Source of the DNA: Colwellia sp. C1TZA3
GTDB lineage: Bacteria > Pseudomonadota > Gammaproteobacteria > Enterobacterales > Alteromonadaceae
DNA: 64,000 bases
Direction: 5' to 3'
Assembly (NCBI RefSeq): GCF_007954265.1
Contig: NZ_VOLS01000017.1
Span: 1 to 64,000 of the forward strand
The position numbers and the translations under genes were made by a program. The first letter of the stretch is position 1. Each line of letters starts with the position of its first letter. This document shows positions 26,729 through 36,292 of the stretch, piece after piece. The notes beneath the pieces are model-generated. The model saw only the letters and a program-made list of their open reading frames with translations, was not told the DNA's origin and ran no database searches.

Positions 26729-27039
26729 TACCCGTTCCACTTCAAGGTGCAGTTTCAGCGTTAAGCTAGGAAATCAGATCAAGGCGCGATACGAAGATAA
26801 TGGTTATTCCCTTATCAAGTAGTGCACAGGTTTTTTGTTCCAGACAAAACCTAAGTACATACATCCATGTATGCAACGCTGGACTGGTTTTCTAGCTTAG
26901 CTCCCTACGGGCAAGCCGATAAAGGGTCATCTCCGGCGTTATGGATTTCGACAATAGAATAACTATTCTCTTCAATCCATGCCTGGTACCTAACCCTTTC
27001 TCGACTTGCTGAAACCTGCACTTTGAAGTGGAGCGGGTA
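26729..27039 (+). mobile_element. Inverted-repeat element with TACCCG...CGGGTA ends (311 bp)
   Basis: The left end TACCCGTTCCACTTCAAGG and the right end (read inward) TACCCGCTCCACTTCAAAG match over more than 25 bases with few differences. TA lies immediately outside each end, fitting a TA target as for IS630/Tc1-type elements. There is no transposase. Similar partial ends occur near 9968-9985 and 19743-19762. Confidence 0.75.
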
Positions 27040-27323
27040 TAGATACCAAGTTATATAGATATCTAGCTTACAAGTGAGATGTTTTAAAACAAATCCAGCT
27101 GATCTGAATTTATTTTTTATTTTATAATTCAATTGGTTGGTTTTAACCTACCGTCTAATTATCCCCTGCTATGGCATTTTTAATTATGGCAACAAAATAG
27201 CTTTGTTGCCATAATTTATCAACCCAGCAATATAGCTTGGTAATTTCAGTATAAATTTTGAAAAAATAATCGCCAGTGATCCTGCTAATTATCGGCATAA
27301 GATTTACGTTCCACGCATTAAAC

Positions 27324-27847
27324 CTAAACTTCTTTTACCTGTTGCAGTAGTTCTGCTGAGCTACAGTTAGCAATTAATTCGATGGCTATGTGCAACCACG
27401 GTAACCATTCTTCAACTAAGTAACTCGGTGTCACTCTTGCTTCATTGTTTTGTTTTGTTTTTTTCCATATTATTCAATAATGCTCAATACAGGCAATACG
27501 TCTAAAGGAACTTTTGACCTAGTTGCAGTGTTTTTTACAAGTTTATCTAGGCTAAAATAACAAAGACTATTGCTTATACCAATTACATTAAGTTATTGCT
27601 CACTTGTACTAGTTAAAATAGCTCAATGCTGTGTTGCTCTCACTCCCAATAGCCAGCTATTGCTCAATTGAGCGCCTTACCTTGAATTATTTTTCCTGCG
27701 CACAACAAGATCACAAACTTAATGGAACTGGTATTACACCCTGACGATAAAAGCTGTTTTATCCTTACTTTCACCAACTATTAGCCTATTATTTATTTCT
27801 GCGCCACTACGTCCTCGCTTAATTTTTTCTACTAGCAACCAGCACAT
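27324..27847 (-). pseudogene. Decayed gene remnants split by a MITE-like insertion
   Basis: On the minus strand three protein-like segments follow each other in different frames. The first is a 37-aa frame starting at 27847 (containing RGRSGAEINNRLIVGESKDK) that stops exactly at the TAA target triplet of the inserted element. The second, after the insertion, contains LDKLVKNTATRSKVPLDVLP (27475-27575). The third ends SSAELLQQVKEV with its stop at 27324 (containing YLVEEWLPWLHIAIELIANC). Coding-like composition that stops at frameshifts suggests one decayed gene, but I do not recognise the family and the segments may have separate origins. Confidence 0.35.
27577..27733 (-). mobile_element. 157-bp MITE-like element, family A copy 2 (reverse orientation)
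   Basis: This copy is the reverse complement of copy 1, again 157 bp, and is flanked by TTA at 27574-27576 and 27734-27736. Its end TACCAATTACATTAAGTTATT shares the first 15 bases exactly with the IS630-type terminus at 197-211. Confidence 0.9.
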
Positions 27848-27998
27848 TATCTAACGCTATCGCGTCATTTAATTAATACAAACTGTCTCTATCAATAACA
27901 AGTATTCATAGGGTATTCACTATTAAAAAGATGGCTTTTATTCTATCAACAGCTTAAGCAGATAATCATGACTGAGCTACTAGCTTATAAGGATATAA

Positions 27999-28088
27999 TG
28001 CTAAGTTGATTAATTACCTACTTATTTTTAATGGTTAAAATGAAAAAGGTGATCACTTATTTAATCAACTTATTTAATCAAATGAGTA
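27999..28088 (+). mobile_element. 90-bp internally deleted family B element
   Basis: TAA flanks it at 27996-27998 and 28089-28091. It retains the left part (AAGTTGATTAATTACC, AATGGTTAAAATGA) and the right part (GAAAAAGGTGATCACTTA) of family B, joined at an ATGA present at both deletion borders of the full copy. A perfect 13-bp tandem repeat ACTTATTTAATCA (28055-28080) lies near the right end. The termini have decayed (TGCTAAG, TGAGTA). Confidence 0.75.
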
Positions 28089-28363
28089 TAAAACGATAAC
28101 CATTACATCTCATGTTTGGGTTAAGTGGCTTGCCCTTTTCTATAAACAATCTAGTTCAGCCGTAAGTCATCTACATAAGCATATGATTTAAAGTAAAATA
28201 AAGCATTAAATGACCTTAATTGTATAGATAAAGACTTGACAAGTTAAGGTTAACCTTTAAAAAATAATTATAATAAAGTCTTTTATGCCTATTTATCTGG
28301 CTCAGATAAAACTATAAAAATAGTCAGCAGCACCACACTATAATAATGACTTAAGGAACAATA

Positions 28364-29644
28364 ATGCATCAAATGAAAATACTTGTTGTCGACGATAGTG
28401 AAGTCCAGCGTAACCATTTAATAAACTTGTGTAATAAACACGGTTTATCAAACGTCGTTAGTGTTAGTAACGGCGTGCTTGCTGTCGATATATTACAAGA
28501 TAAAAGTTTTGATTTGGTGTTTATTGATTTAGAAATGCCAGTAATGGACGGGATTACTTTGGTGAGAGAAATAGCTAAAGATAAACTTGCGCCAGCTGTC
28601 ACTATTTTAAGTGCTAAAGATCCGGCGTTAATTGCCAGTATTGGTACCATGGCGGAATCTGATGGTTTAAGCGTGTTAGGCACCTTTAAAAAGCCGATGC
28701 AGGATACTGACCTGTTAGGTTGCATTAAGCGCATCGCTTATAACAGCGAAAAAACAATACCAGATGAAATCCCGAACAGAATTACCGCAAAAGATTTAAT
28801 GACAGGCATGATTGAAAAGCAAATAACACTTTTTTATCAGCCAAAGTTAACTTGCAAGGGCTTGTTACTCAAAGGTGTTGAAGCCTTAGCTCGCTGGCAG
28901 CATCCTAAATATGGCCACGTTTCTCCTGTTGAGTTTATTACCGCCGCTGAAGAGCTCGATTTGATCTGGGAATTAACTTACTACCTATTCGAGATAGTCC
29001 TTAAACAAAAAGTAAAGTGGCATAGTCTTGGCATTAACTGCCATATTGCCTTTAACCTTTCACCGGTATCACTCTCCGGTCACGACATTGTTAATAAAAT
29101 AGCAAGACAAGTGACCTTATATAAAGTTGATCCTAAAGAAATCATTTTAGAGGTAACCGAAAATGCTATTTGCCGTGAAGTATCCGACGCTATTGAAACC
29201 TTAGCTAAGTTAAGGTTACAAGGTTTTAAAATAGCCATAGATGATTACGGTACTGGCTTTGCTAATTCAGAACAGCTTTCTAGAGTACCAGCAACAGAGT
29301 TAAAGCTTGATAGAATTTTAGTCGATAGTATCGCCACTAGACCCCAAAAATTGGTGATATTAAAAAGCTCTATTAACCTGGCTAGAGATTTGGGCTTATA
29401 TACTGTTGCAGAGGGTGTGGAAAGCTTTGAAGACTTTCAATTACTCTGCAAATTAAATATAAACTTGGTGCAAGGCTATTATTTTGCTAGACCTATGAAG
29501 CCAGAGGCATTAGTGAGCTGGTTAAAAAATGACTTAGCTAGCATTCGACAGGATCTGCGTGAAAAACAAGCTCAAGAAAGTGATAGCGAGTGTGTCAGTT
29601 TGAAAATGAAAGTGAAAGCGGCACTTAAAGATTTAGCTGAGTGA
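28364..29644 (+). CDS. Response regulator with EAL domain (cyclic-di-GMP phosphodiesterase)
   Basis: The 426-residue protein has an N-terminal receiver (ILVVDDSEVQRNH; phosphoacceptor D in FIDLEMPVMDG, about residue 56; K in FKKPM). An EAL domain (about 150-395) follows, with VEALARWQHP, ILEVTENAIC, AIDDYGTGFANSEQL, ELKLDRILVDS and AEGVES, the metal- and substrate-binding motifs of active phosphodiesterases. It would lower cyclic-di-GMP on phosphorylation. It precedes the chemosensory genes in the same direction, 171 bp before cheY, and is a plausible output of the CheA kinase encoded there (inference). Confidence 0.9.
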   Translation: MHQMKILVVDDSEVQRNHLINLCNKHGLSNVVSVSNGVLAVDILQDKSFDLVFIDLEMPVMDGITLVREIAKDKLAPAVTILSAKDPALIASIGTMAESDGLSVLGTFKKPMQDTDLLGCIKRIAYNSEKTIPDEIPNRITAKDLMTGMIEKQITLFYQPKLTCKGLLLKGVEALARWQHPKYGHVSPVEFITAAEELDLIWELTYYLFEIVLKQKVKWHSLGINCHIAFNLSPVSLSGHDIVNKIARQVTLYKVDPKEIILEVTENAICREVSDAIETLAKLRLQGFKIAIDDYGTGFANSEQLSRVPATELKLDRILVDSIATRPQKLVILKSSINLARDLGLYTVAEGVESFEDFQLLCKLNINLVQGYYFARPMKPEALVSWLKNDLASIRQDLREKQAQESDSECVSLKMKVKAALKDLAE

Positions 29645-29815
29645 GCCAACATATTAAACTTTGAGACAAGGGTTCGATAACTTTTTTGCCCTTTATCTAC
29701 ACCCTGATGATTTACACCTAGTGGTTTACACAGAAGTTAATCGAAGAATGACAGTTTATAAAGTATTGGTAAATAAGCTCGCTAACTCACTTTTTTAATG
29801 ATTTTGGAAAAATAA

Positions 29816-30178
29816 ATGTCAAAAACAATATTGGTCGTAGATGACTCCCCCTCTGTTCGTCAGATAGTCGCTCTTACCTTAAAAAGTCTTGGTTATAAGG
29901 TAATAGAAGCGGTTGATGGTGTCGATGCTTTAGCTAAACTCGATGGCCAGAAAATTAACCTGATAGTCAGTGACGTCAATATGCCCAATATGAATGGCAT
30001 CGAGTTAGTGAAAGAGGTTAAGGCACACCCAAGATACAAGTTTACGCCCATCCTGATGCTAACCACGGAATCAGATGAAGCAATGCAAGCGGCTGGCAAA
30101 GCGGCAGGTGCCAAGGCATGGCTGGTAAAACCTTTTCAACCCGCAGTGCTGTTATCAGCAATTTCTAAACTGGCCTAA
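29816..30178 (+). CDS. cheY: CheY-like single-domain response regulator
   Basis: The 120-residue receiver has ILVVDDSPSVRQIV (acidic pocket), the phosphoacceptor in LIVSDVNMPNMNG, the conserved threonine in MLTTES and lysine in WLVKPFQP. It has no output domain. It heads the compact STAS-cheA-MCP-cheW-cheR-cheB-cheD set and is most likely the direct phospho-target of CheA. Confidence 0.92.
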   Translation: MSKTILVVDDSPSVRQIVALTLKSLGYKVIEAVDGVDALAKLDGQKINLIVSDVNMPNMNGIELVKEVKAHPRYKFTPILMLTTESDEAMQAAGKAAGAKAWLVKPFQPAVLLSAISKLA

Positions 30179-30183
30179 TAACT

Positions 30184-30495
30184 ATGACCATTAAGATAGA
30201 TAACTTCGAAGATCACTGCACCATAAAAATTGACCAAGACTTAACCATTTACGAGGTAGACGAGTATCGCAAACAATTACTTGAAAAGTGCGATTTAAAC
30301 CACTCGGCAACAGTGGAGTTAAGTGATGAGGTTGAACTTGATACTGCAGGCATACAGCTTTTGATCTCATTACAAAAACAGCTCCAAGCCACCGGTGGTG
30401 ATTTGACAGTTTGCACTACCAGTGTACAAGCGATTAATTTATTTGCTGTATTTAACTTATCTAGCCAATTCAAGCTTACCGATAGGGCTTTCTAA
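30184..30495 (+). CDS. STAS-domain protein
   Basis: The 103-residue protein is a single STAS domain (DLTIYEVDEYRKQLL; ELDTAGIQLLISLQKQL), the fold of anti-sigma-factor antagonists, with a candidate phosphorylation region at LDTAGI. A threonine replaces the usual serine beside the conserved position. Five bases separate it from cheY and one base from cheA. STAS proteins in this position are common in chemosensory operons that do not control flagella only; the partner here is unknown. Confidence 0.85.
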   Translation: MTIKIDNFEDHCTIKIDQDLTIYEVDEYRKQLLEKCDLNHSATVELSDEVELDTAGIQLLISLQKQLQATGGDLTVCTTSVQAINLFAVFNLSSQFKLTDRAF

Positions 30496-30496
30496 T

Positions 30497-32659
30497 ATGA
30501 TCGACCTTATCGACCTTATCGATACTTTTCGCAATGAAGCAGAAGAACACCTAATAATACTGGAAAAAGCCTTACTGGAGATGGAGCAAAATCCTACTGA
30601 TAGCGAATTAATCGCCAATTGTTTTCGCGCTATGCATACCATTAAAGGCTCTGGTGGCATGTTCGGCTTTAATGACCTTACCGCGTTTACTCATCATCTA
30701 GAATCCGCCTTTGACAAGATTCGTAATGGCCATTATTCGGTTACCCCAGCATTGATCAGCATTATGCTCGACTCCAAAGACCATATTGCGGGCATGCTTG
30801 AAAAAACTGAGCAATCTCAGGTACAAGCCTTTGTCGGTCAATCGCTTTTAATGAAACTAAATGACGTTATTCCCAGTGATCAGTTAGCCGATAACAACTC
30901 GATAGTTCAACCTTTGTCAGCGCCATTAGCAGAACAAAAAATAACAAAAAATAATGCTTTTAGGATCCGTTTTACACCTTGTAGTAGCTGCTTCGCTGAC
31001 GGTTTTGATACCCTACATATAGTGAATGAACTAACCTCACTAGGTCATTGTTATGTCACTACAATACACAGTAATGTCCCGCTATTAAAAGACCTCAATG
31101 CAGAGTCTAGTTACTTGTCGTGGGACATCATTTTAATCACTGAACAAAGCATTGAGGTTATAAAAGATAGCTTTATTTTTGTCTCTGATGACTGGCAAGT
31201 TGTTGTTGAAGTGATAGATAAAAGTTTGTCTGATGTTGAGCACTTCTCGCACATAGACGAGATACTACTTGAACACGGTCTAATGTCGTCTACGCAAGTA
31301 ATTTCAGTGCCAACAAAAATCGACAGATTACTAGAAAAATCCGATCTAATCGCACAAGCAGATATCGACAAGTTACTCGCCAAAGCAGATATTGACACAG
31401 TACTGGCCGAATCAGATCCGGTCGCACAAGCAGATATTGACACAGCACTGGCTGAGCAAAAGATACTTAATGAGCTCAAACAACGTAAAACCCGAGATTC
31501 TTCAGATGCCATTGTTCGGGTGCCCGCAGCCCGACTTGATATCTTGATGAATCTAGTTGGCGAACTGGTCATCGTACAGGCGCGCATGAAGCAATTAGCC
31601 AAGTCGCGTGCAGACGACGAAATAATGTCAGTATCTGAGGATTTCGATCGACTGATGGATGACCTGCGCGACAACACCTTCTCTATTCGTATGTTGCCTA
31701 TTGGTACCACTTTCGCTCGTTTTAGCCGACTCGTTAGAGATCTGTCACACGAGCTGGGCAAGGAAATCAAGCTTGAAACCATAGGGGCAGAAACTGAACT
31801 CGACAAGATGGTGCTAGACCGTTTAGGTGATTCATTAGTGCACTTGATCAGGAACAGTATCGATCACGGCATCGAGAGTCCTGATATTCGTGCTGCCGCG
31901 GGTAAAGACCGAACCGGCACTATTCACCTTTGTGCACAACATGCAGACTCCCATGTGATCATTAATATAAAAGATGATGGTGCTGGACTTAATACCGACA
32001 TAATACGTGCAAAAGCCATCGAACGTGGCCTTATTGCCGACCATAATGAGTTAACTGAAGACGAAGTAAATAACCTGATATTTGAGGCTGGATTTTCGAC
32101 AACAGATCAGGTGTCAGAAGTATCTGGCCGTGGTGTCGGGATGGATGTAGTTAAACGCTCGATAGAGGATCTGGGTGGAGAAGTCACTCTGTACAGCGAA
32201 GCTAAACAAGGCACTAACATCAAAATAAGGTTACCCATGACCTTAGCGATTATAGAAGGTCTGATGGTTGCTGTTGGAGATGAGCGCTATGTTTTCCCAC
32301 TCAGCGCTGTTGAAGAGTGTGTTGAGTTACATCAAGACCTCGAAAATCAATCAAACGGTAAGCGTCTGGTAGAAGTTCGGGGGGAGCTAGTGCCTTATAT
32401 GCGCTTACGAGAGTGGTTCAGCGTCTCAGGTAGCGCCCCTGCTATTGAGCAAATCGTGGTGACCCGCATGGGTGACCGACTTTTTGGTTTTAGTGTCGAT
32501 CAGGTGATTGGACAATACCAGACCGTAATTAAACGGTTAGGCAAGTTTTATGAAGGCACAACAAGTTTTGCAGGCGCAACCATCCTTGGTGACGGCAGTG
32601 TTGCAATGATATTAGATACAGCAAGGCTCATAGAAGCCATAGAGAAAAAAACAAAATGA
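30497..32659 (+). CDS. cheA: Chemotaxis histidine kinase
   Basis: The chosen ATG one base after the STAS stop gives 720 residues; a frame open from 30422 would overlap STAS and lacks support. Domains: Hpt (phosphorylatable H in MHTIKGSGGMFGF, about residue 47), a P2-like region, an unusual repeated acidic linker (about 275-320), the dimerisation helix pair (RVPAARLDILMNLVGELVIV), the HATPase (HLIRNSIDHGIE, GAGLNTDIIRAKA, SGRGVGMDVVKRSIEDLGG) and a CheW-like C-terminus (about 590-715). It phosphorylates CheY and CheB in response to the adjacent receptor. Confidence 0.93.
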   Translation: MIDLIDLIDTFRNEAEEHLIILEKALLEMEQNPTDSELIANCFRAMHTIKGSGGMFGFNDLTAFTHHLESAFDKIRNGHYSVTPALISIMLDSKDHIAGMLEKTEQSQVQAFVGQSLLMKLNDVIPSDQLADNNSIVQPLSAPLAEQKITKNNAFRIRFTPCSSCFADGFDTLHIVNELTSLGHCYVTTIHSNVPLLKDLNAESSYLSWDIILITEQSIEVIKDSFIFVSDDWQVVVEVIDKSLSDVEHFSHIDEILLEHGLMSSTQVISVPTKIDRLLEKSDLIAQADIDKLLAKADIDTVLAESDPVAQADIDTALAEQKILNELKQRKTRDSSDAIVRVPAARLDILMNLVGELVIVQARMKQLAKSRADDEIMSVSEDFDRLMDDLRDNTFSIRMLPIGTTFARFSRLVRDLSHELGKEIKLETIGAETELDKMVLDRLGDSLVHLIRNSIDHGIESPDIRAAAGKDRTGTIHLCAQHADSHVIINIKDDGAGLNTDIIRAKAIERGLIADHNELTEDEVNNLIFEAGFSTTDQVSEVSGRGVGMDVVKRSIEDLGGEVTLYSEAKQGTNIKIRLPMTLAIIEGLMVAVGDERYVFPLSAVEECVELHQDLENQSNGKRLVEVRGELVPYMRLREWFSVSGSAPAIEQIVVTRMGDRLFGFSVDQVIGQYQTVIKRLGKFYEGTTSFAGATILGDGSVAMILDTARLIEAIEKKTK

Positions 32660-32695
32660 AAGACACACTACTTTTGAGCCATGCGGAGAGCATAA

Positions 32696-34846
32696 ATGAA
32701 TAAAATCACTTTAAAAGCCTTGTTGTACTGCACCTTTGCAATATTGTTTATCCTGATCGGCTTGACCAGTTACCTCGGACTTGATGCGCTGGACGGAATG
32801 AACGAGCGCTTAAACAAGTTGATTAATGGCCCAGCAGAAAAAGTCAAACTCGCAGCTAGGATCCGTCAGGATCTATTAACAATTAGTCGCGCAGAAAAAA
32901 ATATTATCTTGGCGAAAACGCAACAAGAAATGGATGATTTTGCGGCCGTAATAACTCAAACACAAACTGAAATGCTAACCAAGAGGTTAACATTACGCAA
33001 CCTAGTGGATGAAACCGGTAAAGAAAAACTCGATCAATTTGCATCAACTTGGGATGAATACCTGAAAATAAATGAAGAGGTGCGCCAGCTAGCACGTCTT
33101 AATTCGAATATTCGAGCAAAAGCGTTATCAACCGGTGCTGCTAGAGAAGCTTTCGATAAAGCACAACAACAGATGGCCATATTGGTAAAAAAAGCTGATG
33201 ACGATGGTAGCAAGTTTGAACTTATTGCTGAGAATGCCGTTGCTAATAATATGGAAAAACAGCTAAGCACTATTACAAACAACAATAAGAACGAGCAAAT
33301 AACTTCGTTCCAGGGCTTGCTAGATTCACAAAAGAAAATAAAACTTGCCGCTAACATTAAATATAACTTAGTAGAAATTCAACGTGGTGAAAAGAATATT
33401 ATTCTAGATACTAGGCAAGATAAAATGGATGTTTTTGCCAAAGCAATTGACGACGTGGCTGTTGATTTACAGTTGCGTCTGAACGAACTTAATACCCTAG
33501 TTGATAATGAAGGTAAATTGCTGGTGGCAATATTTCAAAAAGACTATAACGCCTATTTGAAATTAAATAAGCAAGTACGTGAAATTAGCCGAGAAAATGG
33601 TAATGCCCTGGCATTTGACTTATCAGCAGGTAAGGGCCGTGAACTACTCGAACAAGCTGAACTCTATCTTGGCGCAATCGTTAGAGTAAATGACTTAGCC
33701 ATGGACACCGATCAGCAGGCCAGTGATATAAGTTTTATCACAGCTCGTAATATGTTGATGATCATTGCCCTAGCAGCGCTATTTGTCACTGTTATCAGCG
33801 CCTGGATAGTGATAGCCAGGATTAATCTGATCAGTCGAGTTACCCAAAAAATCGGTGCTGGTGATTTAACTCACCAATTTGATACTCATACCAGTGATAG
33901 TGATATTTATGGTGTACTAAGGTCGATGAATAACAATCTGCGAAGCATTGTAGGGGAAATTCAAGAAGCCGCCACTAATGTCGCCGCAGGTAGCGAAGAA
34001 AGCAGTGCAACAGGGCAAGAAATAGCTCAGGGCTCTACTGAGCAAGCGGCTTCACTTGAAGAAGTGACCGCCTCAATGGAAGAAATTACCGCTAACATCG
34101 CACATAGTGCAGGCAACGCCCAGCAAACTGAAAAAATTGCCCGCAAGGCCGCTGTCGACGCCGAAAATAGTGGTAAAGCCGTCATTGAAACAGTTGAAGC
34201 GATGAAAGATATCGCCGACAAGATCGGTATTATTGAAGAGATATCACGTCAAACTAATCTACTGGCACTAAATGCGGCGATAGAAGCGGCTCGCGCCGGT
34301 GAACACGGTAAGGGTTTTGCCGTAGTCGCGGATGAGGTTCGCAAGCTGGCAGAGCGTAGTCAAAAAGCTGCAGCTGAAATTGTTGCCCGGTCTAAAGGCA
34401 GCTTAGAAATATCGGAACAGGCAGGGAGTTTATTGGCCCAACTGGTGCCAGACATACAGAAAACCTCGGATCTGGTGCAGGAAATCAGTGCATCTGCCCG
34501 TGAACAAACATCGGGCGCTACTGAAATTAACGCTGCTCTACAACAACTCGACCAGGTGGTGCAACAGTCAGCTGCTGCCGCTGAAGAAATGGCATCTACC
34601 TCTGAAGAACTATCAGCACAGGCGGAACAGATGCAATCTACTATGACCTTCTTCAATGTTGATGGTAGTAGGGTCAGCAGAAGTACTGCTGCTTTGCAAC
34701 CACCAAAAAAACCAACGTCTACCAGTCGACCGATTAGACCCACTGCTGCCAAAACAACTTTTGGTCATAAAAAAAGTGCTGAAAAAAAGTCTGGTGTTGA
34801 TATCAAAATGAATGATGACGACGCCACTGAGTTTGTGCGTTATTAA
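32696..34846 (+). CDS. Methyl-accepting chemotaxis protein
   Basis: The 716-residue receptor has an N-terminal membrane helix ([20 protein letters not shown]) and a long helical periplasmic region with two related four-helix-like segments ([20 protein letters not shown] and [20 protein letters not shown]). A second membrane helix ([20 protein letters not shown]) and HAMP follow, then the cytoplasmic signalling hairpin with [20 protein letters not shown] (the CheA/CheW contact tip). The duplicated sensor segment is visible in the sequence. A basic tail ([20 protein letters not shown]) replaces the usual CheR-tethering pentapeptide. GGAG precedes the ATG. Confidence 0.93.
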   Translation: MNKITLKALLYCTFAILFILIGLTSYLGLDALDGMNERLNKLINGPAEKVKLAARIRQDLLTISRAEKNIILAKTQQEMDDFAAVITQTQTEMLTKRLTLRNLVDETGKEKLDQFASTWDEYLKINEEVRQLARLNSNIRAKALSTGAAREAFDKAQQQMAILVKKADDDGSKFELIAENAVANNMEKQLSTITNNNKNEQITSFQGLLDSQKKIKLAANIKYNLVEIQRGEKNIILDTRQDKMDVFAKAIDDVAVDLQLRLNELNTLVDNEGKLLVAIFQKDYNAYLKLNKQVREISRENGNALAFDLSAGKGRELLEQAELYLGAIVRVNDLAMDTDQQASDISFITARNMLMIIALAALFVTVISAWIVIARINLISRVTQKIGAGDLTHQFDTHTSDSDIYGVLRSMNNNLRSIVGEIQEAATNVAAGSEESSATGQEIAQGSTEQAASLEEVTASMEEITANIAHSAGNAQQTEKIARKAAVDAENSGKAVIETVEAMKDIADKIGIIEEISRQTNLLALNAAIEAARAGEHGKGFAVVADEVRKLAERSQKAAAEIVARSKGSLEISEQAGSLLAQLVPDIQKTSDLVQEISASAREQTSGATEINAALQQLDQVVQQSAAAAEEMASTSEELSAQAEQMQSTMTFFNVDGSRVSRSTAALQPPKKPTSTSRPIRPTAAKTTFGHKKSAEKKSGVDIKMNDDDATEFVRY

Positions 34847-34858
34847 GGGGCCAGCACC

Positions 34859-35428
34859 ATGTCAAATATTAAAGAAATTACCGCGAGCACAACTGCCCAA
34901 GAGCCCCTGCAGTTACTCACATTTTTGCTTGATAAGGAACTCTATGGCACCGATATCAGTCAGATACAGGAAGTGCTCGAATACCGTAAGGTGACACCGG
35001 TGCCGCGCACTCCTGATTTTATGCTCGGTGTTATCAATTTACGTGGCAATGTGGTACCCGTTGTTGACCTGCGCCGCCAATTTGACATGCACATTATCGC
35101 TAGCACAGTCGAGACCTGTATCGTTATTGTTGACGTAACCGTTGAAGGCGAGAATAACCGTATAGGTATCCTCGTCGACGCAGTAAAACAAGTGATCACG
35201 CTGGGCGAGGGACAGATCAGTCCACCGCCACGCATTGGTAACCGCATTGATACGCATTTTATTAGTGGCATGGGTAAACGGGATGAGGAATTTATTGTCA
35301 TCCTTGATTTGCCCAGGGTGTTTTCGAAAAATCAACTGGAAGACGTCCTTGATACTGTCCAACTTACGGATGCAGAACTTCTAGACAACGCTTTAACCCG
35401 TCAAGCGAATGGCCCAGATGTGTGCTAA
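34859..35428 (+). CDS. cheW: Chemotaxis coupling protein
   Basis: The 189-residue protein matches CheW (LLTFLLDKELYGTDISQIQE; YRKVTPVPRTPDFMLGVINL; RGNVVPVVDLRRQF; RIGILVDAVKQVI). It links CheA to the receptor. It is slightly longer than typical CheW at the C-terminus (TVQLTDAELLDNALTRQ). It starts 12 bp after the receptor gene and overlaps cheR by 20 bp. Confidence 0.93.
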   Translation: MSNIKEITASTTAQEPLQLLTFLLDKELYGTDISQIQEVLEYRKVTPVPRTPDFMLGVINLRGNVVPVVDLRRQFDMHIIASTVETCIVIVDVTVEGENNRIGILVDAVKQVITLGEGQISPPPRIGNRIDTHFISGMGKRDEEFIVILDLPRVFSKNQLEDVLDTVQLTDAELLDNALTRQANGPDVC

Positions 35429-36284
35429 TAAAACAACTATTGTGCAGGATTCGCTCAGCCGGAACGATCATAAACTGGTGGCCGAGTATATTGAACGAAC
35501 AGCGGGCATTCAACTGCCCGAATCTAAGGTATCGTTGATAGAGGGGCGTCTGCGCAAGCGCCAACGCAAGACAGGTTATCCGTCTCTGCACCAATATATT
35601 AATGTCGTGCTCAACTCTAACCAAGATAAACAAGAACGCCTACACCTACTAGATGCTATCACCACCAACAAGACTGATTTTTATCGGGAGCCGGACCATT
35701 TTCAGACCCTGCGCCACCATGTACTAAACACCCTAGCGCCTTTGCATCTACAGGGCTGGAAAAAGCCATTAAGAATATGGAGTGCTGGTTGTTCATCAGG
35801 CGAAGAGCCCTATACTTTGGCTATTGAACTAATGGAACTATCTCGAGAGTTACCTGGACTGCAATTTAGCATTTATGCGACCGATATTTCTAATAGTTGT
35901 CTAGTCACCGCACGCAATGCAACTTACGAGCATGATCGGATTGACCCCGTGCCTATGGCGATGCGTAAACGTTATTTCTTGCGTTCAAAAGACCAGACTA
36001 AAAATCTGGTCTGTATGGGGCCAGAGTTAAGGAATAAGGTCAACTTTGGCACTTTTAATCTCTTGACGGATGAATATAAATTTCAGCCGCGATTCGATAT
36101 TATATTTTGTCGTAATGTGATGATTTATTTTAATGACAAAGATCGAAGCCAGATTATTGATCGATTTTCACATTCACTCACTCAAGGCGGACTACTGTTT
36201 ATTGGTCATTCTGAAACCATCGCAGATAGATCTAAAAGCTTTAAACAACTAGTACCCACTGTTTATCAAAAAAACGAGATTTAG
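35409..36284 (+). CDS. cheR: Chemotaxis protein methyltransferase
   Basis: The 291-residue enzyme methylates glutamates of the receptor using S-adenosylmethionine. It shows the N-terminal helical domain ([20 protein letters not shown]), the cofactor motif [39 protein letters not shown] and [12 protein letters not shown]. The start may be at 35409 or at the ATG at 35418; both overlap the cheW end. Confidence 0.94.
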   Translation: MAQMCANKTTIVQDSLSRNDHKLVAEYIERTAGIQLPESKVSLIEGRLRKRQRKTGYPSLHQYINVVLNSNQDKQERLHLLDAITTNKTDFYREPDHFQTLRHHVLNTLAPLHLQGWKKPLRIWSAGCSSGEEPYTLAIELMELSRELPGLQFSIYATDISNSCLVTARNATYEHDRIDPVPMAMRKRYFLRSKDQTKNLVCMGPELRNKVNFGTFNLLTDEYKFQPRFDIIFCRNVMIYFNDKDRSQIIDRFSHSLTQGGLLFIGHSETIADRSKSFKQLVPTVYQKNEI

Positions 36285-36292
36285 AGGTCAGT

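Larger units (their letters stand above)
26623..28363 (+). other. 1.7-kb repeat-rich region without intact genes
   Basis: Between fadD and the chemosensory operon lie an inverted-repeat element (26729-27039), a family A element (27577-27733) inside gene debris (27324-27847), and an internally deleted family B element (27999-28088). The region just after fadD carries imperfect direct repeats of GTTATAGGTAT. The promoter for the chemosensory genes presumably lies at 28100-28360. Confidence 0.7.

Noticed and set aside
26905-27132. 75-codon minus-strand frame near 27 kb
   Set aside because: It runs through the right half and end of the 311-bp inverted-repeat element, so it is an accident of repeat sequence.
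30422-30496. Upstream extension of cheA from 30422
   Set aside because: It would overlap the STAS gene by 74 bp, adds residues unlike any CheA N-terminus, and a proper ATG lies one base after the STAS stop.
31111-31806. 231-codon open frame antisense to cheA
   Set aside because: It is serine-rich and lies entirely opposite the repeated linker and dimerisation part of cheA, whose domains are unmistakable. The length comes from codon bias and repeats on the other strand.
34360-34752. 130-codon frame antisense to the chemoreceptor gene
   Set aside because: It lies opposite the conserved signalling domain; the alanine/serine/cysteine-rich translation has no recognisable features.
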